From NCBI GenBank assembly GCA_026686845.1, contig JAIVEN010000008.1, positions 15,902,501 through 15,966,500 of the forward strand: a stretch of 64,000 nt of DNA. The letters run 5' to 3'. Within the stretch, counting starts at the first letter, position 1; every line of letters starts with the position of its first letter. The stretch comes from Adenanthera pavonina (Eukaryota > Streptophyta > Magnoliopsida > Fabales > Fabaceae). The position numbers and the translations under genes were made by a program. This document shows positions 56,040 through 64,000 of the stretch, piece by piece. The notes beneath the pieces were generated by a model. The model was not told the origin of the DNA. It searched no databases and saw only the letters and a program-made list of their open reading frames with translations.

Positions 56040-57070
56040 CTAATAGGGCTCAAGTATGGGAAAAGAGAAGGAGGCCCCTTAGGGCTCGGGGAAGGAGGAA
56101 AGGAAAGAGGGGAGGCGCCGCGGAAAGGAAAAAGAAATGGAGACAAAGGAAGGTGGAGCTGCGGGAGGAAAAGAAAAGGAAGGGGGAGCTAGGGCTAAAA
56201 AAAAGGAGGAGGCTGCAGAGGAAAGGAAAAGAGGAAAGGAGAGATGAGGGCTGGCCGCGGGGGGAGAGAGAGAATGAGCTAGGACGAAAAGGAGGGATGG
56301 CCGCGAGGGAGAAAGAAAAAGAGGGCGGAGAACAGAGGGAGCTTGGGAGAGGTAAACCGAGGGAGTCACGAGGAGAGGGAGCCGCGGGTAAGAGAGACCG
56401 AGAACCGAGGAGATCTGGAGACTGAGGATCCGGCTGAAAGAAAACCGAGGGAGGCTCAGATCAGAGAGGACCGCAAGCTCGAGCAGAGGAGAGAGCGACT
56501 GAAGAGAACCACCGAGGGAGCCGCGGTGGAGCCGCGTGAGGAAGACACGAAGAGGGAGCTCGGCCAAAAGGAGAAGAGAGGGGAGAAGGGCTCGGCCGAA
56601 CGAACTAGAGGGACCTGCGAGACAGAAACCGAGGGAGCTGAGGTGAAGACGCCGGGGAAACCGAGGGAGACGAGGGACTCAAACCGAGAGAAGAAAAAGG
56701 AAGAGCGAGAGGCTGGCCGGGGGGAGCAGGGAGAGGCGACTGAAAAAAAAAAAAAGAGAAAGAGGGAGCGACCGAGAGCAGAGAAAAGAAAAAGGGGGGC
56801 GAGAGAGAGAGGGAGTTACGGTGGAGCAGAGGAGGCGAAAAAAAAAAGAGGAAAAGACAGAGGGAGGCCAAACAGAGGGATCCTGATGGATGAGGACCGA
56901 AGAGACTGGAGGAGGCAAGAAGCACCGAAGGGCGAGCCACGAGAGTCTGAAAAGAGGCAGAGGCAGTGATCAAACAAAGAAAAAAGATCGCAGGAGTGAG
57001 ACTGAGAGGACAAAAAAAAAAGAGCGAGCTTGAGCCAGAAGGAGTACAAAGGGAAATGGAGGAAAGGACC
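56040..57070 (+). repeat. Purine-rich (GA) tract inside the solo LTR
   Basis: About 1 kb in which the plus strand is overwhelmingly A and G, with the phrase 'accgagggag' recurring (~56356, 56445, 56509, 56628, 56660). Long ORFs on both strands result from the scarcity of T, not from coding. Confidence 0.8.
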
Positions 57071-59069
57071 ACCTGGACGCCTCAAAGGTAACCTCTTGTT
57101 CCTGGGTTTCCTTTTCATATGGTTTACTTGGTTAGGTTATGGTTTTCAAGCTGTGGAATCATGGGACTTTGTTTCCCTCCGCCCTCTCGTATGCATGACA
57201 TTTTTGTTTCTAATTAGTTTATGTACAATTTCTTTCTTGATGGCTAACTGACATCTGATGCTTATGTAAAGCGTTTAAGATTTCACTGAGTGTGGTTGTT
57301 TATTAGATTCCTATGATTACGATCAGGAAATATCATGCTTGATAATACATGTTTCGCATATATTTGATGAAATGCATATGAGCTGGTTTTTGTGTTTGAG
57401 GGCTGAGATAAAGCTTTCGATCAAATGTTGGGAGGAAATTCTCATTCTTGTTCAATTGTTTAATTTTCTGGTTGACTCCTTTGTTAACTTGAGAGTTAGA
57501 TTGAGACTGAATTGCCATTGTTGTTGGAATTAGTTTTGGCTAACATATTTGGGCTTATTTTTTTCAGATTATAAAAGGAAGTGGTGGGCCATTTTTGTTA
57601 CTTCAAATGGTTAAGCTTGGGGTTTAGCTAATAGGGTTTGAATCATAAAGGAGCTAAGTTAGTTTAGGTCTTTTTGTTTTGTTTGGTTTGAGTTCATTTT
57701 AAATAATGGCATTGCTTATGAGTGCTCCCTAGGTTAGATAATGATTTATGCTCCTCTGTCACGCACACACACTCACTAATTTACCTTAGTGTTCTTGTTT
57801 TGTTTCGTTTGTGTCTAGGCTATCTTGTAAGTTGTTTTTGTTGTTGGTTGTGGAATTCTAGTTCTATGTTGCAGACACATTGAATGAAATTTGTACACAT
57901 TTTGGGCTTTGGTGAACCTGAAAGTTATCTCTTGCTCTTACTTTGTATATTTTCTAATAGACAAATATGCATAAGACTTGATGTATGATGTTGAGTGTTG
58001 CCTTCAAGCACTCACTCTCAGATTTGATGCTCATGATAGAATGGTGAATCCTGTTCTGTGGTCCTTTTAAAGTATGCCTTTCAAGTGTATGTTGAAATGC
58101 TTGTGAGAGTTTATTGGATTAAGAGATGATATTTACCAAGTATTTGCCTTTCAAGCCTTTATCATTCTTGTTGGGATTTCAGAAGGTGGATAACATTTAA
58201 TTGAAGGTGCTGTTTAATATTCAAGACATTCTCATGTTATAAAGGACTAAAGCAGATTTTCTATCCTATATCCCATCAAGATCTAGATTGAACCCTTTCA
58301 CTCAATGTTTCATTCTCAACTTACTGATATGAAGCATTTAGGTTGTGGTTGGCTTTGTTAGTGTGAACTATATATATTCAAAGGGATGTTCTTTGAACTT
58401 TGATATAATCCATGAATATTGATGGGAAACCTATTACTACTGTGGCAAGTGTGTTGGTACTAATTTAAAGTCAATGGTATGCCTATTTGACCCTTTATGT
58501 GCTTGAGAAATTTGTTATTGTTCATGGCCACGAAAATTATTTTTAAGACAAATACTAATGCCTTTGTATTTTCTTCTGAGCACCATGGGAGTATGAATCA
58601 AGTTCGGGCGCAATCAAGGCCATTATCATCAAGTCGAGCAGAGGAAATGGAAGCTATCAACTTTGAGGCAAAGGAAAAGAAAATGAAGATACTAGAGTTT
58701 GCATCTTTTCATCTCATGGTTGGGTGTAAATTATTTGGATTTGCGCTAGCACACATCCTGACAAATTGTATTTGATTTTTATGTTTCGTTGTTTTTATTT
58801 GATTTCAGTTTTTATTTGGTCATGGATTTTTCTTCTTTTCGCTTTTAGAGTTTGCCACAAGGGACCAATTTTCTGTGTGCATATAGAGTGTCAGTCAATT
58901 ATATCATGAGTGAAGAGTTGTCATGGTATAAACATTGGCTAAATCTTATTTTATTTTATTTCATTTTTATTTATGAGTACCAATGTTTTTTTATTTTATT
59001 TATTAAAAGTAAAAATAAATAATTCAATGAGAGCTCTTTATTTCAAATTTTTATTTTGGCCTTTATGTT

Positions 59070-59980
59070 CCGAGTGGTAACACCGTGGACATTTAGGTGT
59101 TAATTAGCTAGCTGTGAGTGATAAAGTCACCACAAATCCTGATTAGTTCTTTTTTCTAAAAATAAAATAAATAAATAAATAAAAATAAATAATATATATC
59201 TATAAGTCATATTTTTAAATTCTTTTTATCACTTTTCTTCTTATAAAAATGCGTCACCATGGGCATATTTATTAAAGTAAAAATAATTTATGTAAATTTT
59301 ATTTTTCCAATTTTATCTCCTAATTCGGTTGCTTTTTTACTCCGAGTGGTAACACCGAGGACGTTTAAATATTAATCAGCAATTTGTGAGTGATGAAATC
59401 GCCACATATGTTGATTATTTCTTTTTTTGAAATATACGTAATAATGACATTTTGAATTCTTCTTAACACTTTTTTCCATAAATGTGTGCTGAGAGAATCT
59501 TATCTGTTTTCATTTTTATAAAAAATAATTCAGGCCAAAATTAATTATTTTCTTCCAATTTTATCCACTTTTTTTATTTATGTTTCTTTCTTGTATTGCC
59601 TTTTCATTTAAAAATGAAATAATAATAATAAAAATGATTGAAACAAAAAGTATTCATTACTTTCAAACTTTTATCCTTTTTATTTATTTGCCTCGAGTGA
59701 TAACACCACGGGTATTTTAAATATAAATCAGTAACTTGTGAGTAATAAAATCGCCACATATGTTGATTATTTTTCTTCAAAAATATGTATGTAATAATCA
59801 CATTTTTGAATTTTTTATAATAAAAAATAATAATAATAAAAATTATTTGTTCAAAAAATTTATTTGTTTTCTTTCGAACTTTTTGTGCCTTTTTGTCTCG
59901 AGTAAAACTACCGTGAACACTTAGGTATCAATGGGTAAATGTGAGTGATAAAGTCACCACATGAGCCAATTGATTTTATT
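59070..59980 (+). repeat. Four diverged copies of an ~80-bp repeat in the solo LTR
   Basis: Copies start near 59070, 59342, 59693 and 59898. Each has a 'cgagtggtaacacc'-like head and a 'gtgagtgataaagtcaccac'-like tail, separated by AT-rich DNA of varying length. Confidence 0.8.
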
Positions 59981-60357
59981 TCGTGAAAATAAAATTGTTT
60001 CCAAATATTTCTTTTTCAAATCAAAATCAAATGTTTAAAATCACACATAATTTTAATCATATTTTCTAAATTAAGAAAATATATATATTCTCTTTTAGGA
60101 ATTGATTAAACAAAAATAATAATAAATGAAAAGAGCAAATAATGAAAATTAATCTATCTTTTACAAATTAAAACACACCACCTAATTCTTAAAATTGTTT
60201 TCTTTATGGAAGGACAAATTATTTTCTATAAATCTCTCTTCTCAAAGAATATAAAAAATAAAAAAATATCAAGATAGTGACACGCATTTTTAGTCCAAAC
60301 TACGTCGACTTTGATCCCTATCATAGAATATGTAGGCCCCAGACTCTCATTCTGGAT

Positions 60358-60560
60358 CAAGTCCACTTTTGTAAATAAATAAATATTTTCTGATTTGTTT
60401 GGTGTTTTTTCTCTCAATTTAATAAACATTTACCAATTTATTTTTTCAAGTCCGCTTTTGTAAATAAATAAATATTTTCTGATTTATTTAGTACTTTTTT
60501 TTCTTAATTTAATAAATATTTACCAAATTATTTTTCAAGTCTACTTTTGTAAATAAATAA
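60358..60560 (+). repeat. 89-bp tandem repeat, about 2.3 copies
   Basis: 'caagtccacttttgtaaata' begins at 60358 and recurs with small changes at 60447 and 60536. Confidence 0.85.
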
Positions 60561-60948
60561 CATTTTTCTCTTATTTTCGTTTTATTCTTTATTTTTTGTT
60601 TTTGTTTTTCCTCATTTTTCTTATTTATTTTTGCATGTGAATGGTAAAAAGGCAATCAAAATAATTTCTTAAAAGCCATAAAAATTGCATGATCAACCTA
60701 AGGTAATCGTTCTTAGGAACGGGTGTTGTGAGGGCATCTAATACCTTCCCCACTCACAATCGTACTCCTGAACCCAACTCTGATTCGCAGACCATCCTTG
60801 TCCCTTTTTTGTTTTTTATCTCGCTTTTCCAAAATTTCCCCTCAAAATTTTGATGGCGACTCCTCCGAAATCAGCCTCCGTCGTGCTGACCGATTTCTCC
60901 CATTTTTTCTTTTCCCGCGCTATCCGCGTCGCATCCCCGGGTGTGACA

Positions 60949-60953
60949 ATATC
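60949..60953 (+). repeat. Target-site duplication, right copy (ATATC)
   Basis: ATATC, identical to 55725-55729. Confidence 0.8.
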
Positions 60954-61949
60954 TTTATTTTTCATGCATGAAGAGGAAGTTATACCTCAACTTATCAAGC
61001 AAGACAACTCTATGTGAACTCTGCACCAACCAAGATATTGACCTAAAGGAAAGCATATATTCAGTTCACTAGCTGATTTGGTGAATCTGTGGTACGAACT
61101 ATAGATCTCTATAATACCAGAGTATGAACTCGTGTATAACATAGCACAGAAATTAGGAATTAGCTTTCAATATCCATAAAATAGAAAAGAAAATTGCACC
61201 TGAAAAATTGGACCCATATACTATGACTCATGCTTTCTTAATATTGCTCACCGTTTCTGCAGCCAATTGTGTCTACAAATTTTGCACTCACTATCATGAA
61301 CTATTTGATTCTATAAAAAAGATGAATGTGCAGGATCGTAGAAGCAGAGCTCTGCAAACAACATAATCAAAATATAACAAAGTTCCAGAAATATCATACA
61401 TGAGCTGCTATATCATTAATAAACAAAACTACAATAATAGCAATATTGCTAAACAGGTATCCGCATACTGTACATACAATCATTGATTTAAGAATGCTCA
61501 GTGTAAAATCATATTCGGAACATTATATTATATTACTTTCTCGTTACGCTTGTGCATCAACAAAGAAAAGGGAAGCTTGCTGTAGAGAAGCTAGTAGGTT
61601 CTGCATTTTGCTTTCAGGAATGTTCAGCAATCACCAACTCTTGCTATATTATAATGCCCACCATGCTTTGAGGTTTGGGATCACTAGTAAAGTTAATTTA
61701 TGTAAGATGACACAGCTCAGCCAACACAACTGGAAAGAAGCAAAAAGTATAATGTTCTGTGTCTTAGTATTAACATTTTAGCTTTGACAAGTTATGGCAA
61801 ACTCATCTTTGTATGTGTAGACAGACAGACAGACACATACAAAAACACAAGAGATTAAAGAATCAAAAGCCCACGGAATGGGTTCTTCCTGTCATTCAGT
61901 GAAATTGCTTCAAGCCAATATACATGTAAAGAATGAAGATAATATCTGC
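60954..61949. other. Intergenic region
   Basis: No gene supported. An AGAC microsatellite lies near 61820. It may include further diverged LINE sequence belonging to the remnant that follows. Confidence 0.4.
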
Positions 61950-62660
61950 CAACAAATAATATCTGTCCACAATGCAATAATGAGGAGACCATTAATCATA
62001 TCTTCAAAGCAGTTTTGCCAGAGCAATACGGTTTGGTTCTCCTATTATGATTAAGGTGGATGGAACCAGACCTGATGATATACGACAATAGATCCTAGAA
62101 TTTCTAAACACCAAGGAGTCATAGGCTGAACAAAAGTCTTTCATCATTAAAACCGTTATCATCACCTTTAACTGCAAATGGGAAGTTTGGAACAGGAAAG
62201 TTCATAACAATTCTACAGCATGTCCAACAGCAGTCATTCTAAAGGTTAAAGCAGTCCTGACCAAAGATGCCTTGGCAACGCAAGAAGATGAAGGAAGGAA
62301 TAGCCATTGGAGGGAGAACTAATACGTAGAAAATTTCACCACAAGGCAATGCGTTGATAATAGTATACGAAATTGGCAAGAAAAGGAAGGGGGAGAATAG
62401 TAAACACAAATTTGCAGCTGTAGTTTTCTTCAATATGATGGTGATCAGGGAATTTAAAGAACTGAATCACAGAGGAAGAACACTAGCGTCCCTCAGCGTC
62501 ATGAGAAAGATAATAATGCGGACTGCAAACACAGATATCATAAGAACCCAAACAACAATGCCCTCCAAATTCTCTTCAAGGAAGAAAATCAAGCCCGGTG
62601 CTTCAGTTCAAACCTCCATAAAGATTGGTGCACGGAGATGGTATGGAGAGACATGACATC
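61950..62660 (+). pseudogene. Remnant of an L1-type LINE ORF2 (zf-RVT and RNase H region)
   Basis: Plus-strand frames, interrupted by stops and shifts, give ICPQCNNEETINHIF (zf-RVT zinc-binding part), then VDGTRPDDIRQ, ILEFLNTKES, KVHNNSTACPTAVILKVKAV and LATQEDEGRNSHWREN, all in the style of plant L1 ORF2 between zf-RVT and RNase H. Weaker RNase H-like sequence follows to about 62660. No poly-A tail is clear. The remnant looks old and is unrelated in detail to the LINE at 25-30 kb. Confidence 0.65.
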
Positions 62661-63639
62661 CATCTTAACCTCCTTTAATACTTTTAGCTGAGGTGTAACG
62701 AATGATGTATTATGAGATTGCTGGAGGAAGCTGCAGGGACGTCAAAAACCCTATCCAAAAATCCATGTAAAATCTTTCACTTCCTTTTTAAATTTTTTGG
62801 TTATGTACATTTATTAAAAAAACAACATATGTCATCATCTTGATCTTGATAAAGTACAACCATAATACTACAACTATATATGCTCCACTTGAGCTTCCAA
62901 ATTGGACAACACTAATTCAGCCTTGCCATAATACACAAGGATATAAAAATTCAAATTTAGATTATAACGGCAGCAGATTTGAGAAGAAGACTTTCTGTAT
63001 CTTGACAGTGTGGGATAAAAGCTGCTAATAACTTGCATATAACAAAATACTATATGCCTTAGTTAAGTATAATAAAAAGGATACCTCTAAAATTTTGAAC
63101 AGCGCCAATGAGAAGTTTCTGAGCAGAATAGCACATTATCTAGTTTATCTCTCTTTTAAGGGTCATGGCTTGCATGTTGGCTCTGTGGTTTTCTTTCATT
63201 GTTGAATGTTTTGGATTAGCTCACCCAAGACAAGCACCAGCAGCAAGAGTTTGCAAATTTTAATATAATTTTGCATCAGCTGCTAAGGTATAAAAAAATT
63301 TTTACAGGGGAAATGTAAAAAACCCATGGCCCATAACTAGAGCTAGATAATCAAAACTAGTTCCATCTCAAACATTGCTAGTGACAAATGAACTTAGCAT
63401 AAGAACAATGGACATTAAATAAGCATGTATAAAAACAATCTTTGCTAGTTAAATTTAACAAAAAAAGCAGTTATATGGTAACTGTGCTACATCTGACCTG
63501 AGCCACATGGTCCAGCAATGGTATGTTACCACATTTAGCAATTTTGAAATCAAGATTTCTGCCCATACAGTGCACTAGTAAGTTTCCCACAGAAATTTCG
63601 CCAGAAGAAACAGAATGATCTACAGACTCTACTGTCTTA
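62661..63639. other. Intergenic region
   Basis: No gene seen; ordinary AT-rich sequence. Confidence 0.4.
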
Positions 63640-63812
63640 GTGCCTGTTTGGTTTGCATTTTTGCAAACCAAACCATGATTTCTAACCATTATTTTTTCAT
63701 TTTTTATCCAAACAGGTTTCTAGTAAATTTTTCAACTTTTATCCAAACTTCATTTTTGTAAACTGTGATTATTTTAAAAGACCTTTTACAAAAAGGCAAA
63801 CCAAACAGGCAC
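63640..63812. mobile_element. Tourist/Harbinger-type MITE with TTA target duplication
   Basis: 173 bp with inverted ends: 'gtgcctgtttggtttgc' at 63640 and 'gcaaaccaaacaggcac' ending at 63812, a perfect 17-bp pair. TTA lies on both sides (63637-63639 and 63813-63815). Sequence and TSD length are typical of PIF/Harbinger MITEs. Confidence 0.88.
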
Positions 63813-64000
63813 TTACATTACTTATTTGTTGCAACCAAACCAGGACCCTGTTGTTGACAGCGGAAGAAAAAAATGGTTTCAGGATTTTTCTTACAACTCA
63901 ACAAAGCAAATGAAACTATGTTGCAAATGTATTTTTGATCTTAGCATTGTGCTTAACAAGAATTAGTGAGTTTACCACCGGTGAGGTTTCATGCTTTTGT
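63813..64000. other. Intergenic sequence to window end
   Basis: Nothing recognisable. Confidence 0.4.

Larger units (their letters stand above)
55730..60948 (+). repeat. 5.2 kb solo LTR, probably Ty3/gypsy (Tat/Ogre-like)
   Basis: It starts TGTGAACACCG at 55730 and ends GGGTGTGACA at 60948, flanked by a perfect 5-bp TSD. No gag-pol, PBS or PPT is seen inside, and the start is not repeated near the end, so it is one LTR. The GC-rich 3' end (phrases 'gggtgttgtgagggcatcta', 'ataccttccccactcac', 'gatggcgactcctc') is of a type common in large plant gypsy LTRs; the Tat/Ogre label is an inference. Inside are an AT-rich start, a 1 kb purine-rich block, an intron-like T-rich stretch with a donor-like 'caaag|gtaacc' at 57087, four diverged ~80-bp repeats and an 89-bp tandem repeat. 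ORFs here are compositional. Confidence 0.75.

Noticed and set aside
56009..57072. Long ORFs on both strands (up to 208 codons)
   Set aside because: They result from the one-strand purine composition; products are Arg/Glu/Gly or Ser/Leu/Pro runs with no domain, and they lie in a solo LTR.
61446..61781. 111-codon plus-strand ORF
   Set aside because: No domain or family recognised; composition and context do not support a gene.

Overview
The window is plant nuclear DNA, most likely from a woody eudicot. It has AT-rich intergenic sequence, intron-bearing plant gene families (F-box, ATL-type RING-H2, a Crooked-neck pseudogene) and a heavy load of plant-type retrotransposons and MITEs. I cannot name the species.

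Positions 1-21951 are a nest of LTR retrotransposons. The right end of a SIRE/Maximus-type Ty1/copia element (PPT plus a 1.66 kb LTR, 1-1804) sits in the gag of a minus-strand Ty3/gypsy element (C: gag 1805-2832, LTR 4576-6253). A second, different copia LTR (2833-4575) separates the two parts of C. Divergently oriented from C is a plus-strand relative (B), internally deleted between its 5' LTR (6581-7819) and its integrase (7820-8896). B's 3' LTR (8897-10941 + 21400-21951) was split by a nearly full-length element of the same family (A, 10942-21394, TSD TGAAA). A has 2.5-2.6 kb LTRs, a decayed gag-pol and a C-terminal chromodomain, so I infer a Tekay/Del chromovirus. Between A's 5' LTR and its gag lies a ~0.5 kb segment bounded by two tRNA-iMet primer-binding sites and carrying a 5S-rRNA-like core; it looks like one unit of a Cassandra-type TRIM.

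Positions 21952-33151 hold an AT-rich spacer with a 76-bp tandem duplication, a broken and truncated Crooked-neck-like (CRNKL1/Clf1) gene on the minus strand that still has a leader intron, a 5.7 kb L1-type LINE with ORF1 and ORF2 broken by stops, and an intact intronless RING-H2 gene with three 30-residue repeats.

Positions 37.9-49.5 kb are an F-box cluster on the minus strand. One gene (37907-39278) is intact over five exons and uses a GC-AG first intron. A neighbour (42375-43871) is broken. A segment running from intron 3 of the first gene to exon 1 of the second was duplicated to 45.0-49.5 kb, giving two truncated pseudogenes. The two copies act as empty-site controls for each other and reveal several insertions: two Stowaway-like MITEs, a 676-bp element with a 9-bp TSD, a Tourist-like MITE and an RTE-type LINE 3' end.

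The last 14 kb holds a small membrane-protein gene with an in-frame stop (52.2-53.0 kb), MITEs, a 5.2 kb solo LTR with perfect TSD ATATC (55730-60948) that contains a 1 kb purine-rich tract and two families of internal repeats, an L1 ORF2 remnant (61.95-62.66 kb) and a Harbinger/Tourist-type MITE (63640-63812).

Only the RING-H2 gene, F-box gene 1 and perhaps the membrane protein gene look able to make host proteins. I found no tRNA gene, CRISPR array or bacterial-style operon. The most unusual items are the TRIM/5S unit between two primer-binding sites, the partial tandem duplication with its insertion record, and a 149-bp identical tract suggesting gene conversion between F-box pseudogenes.
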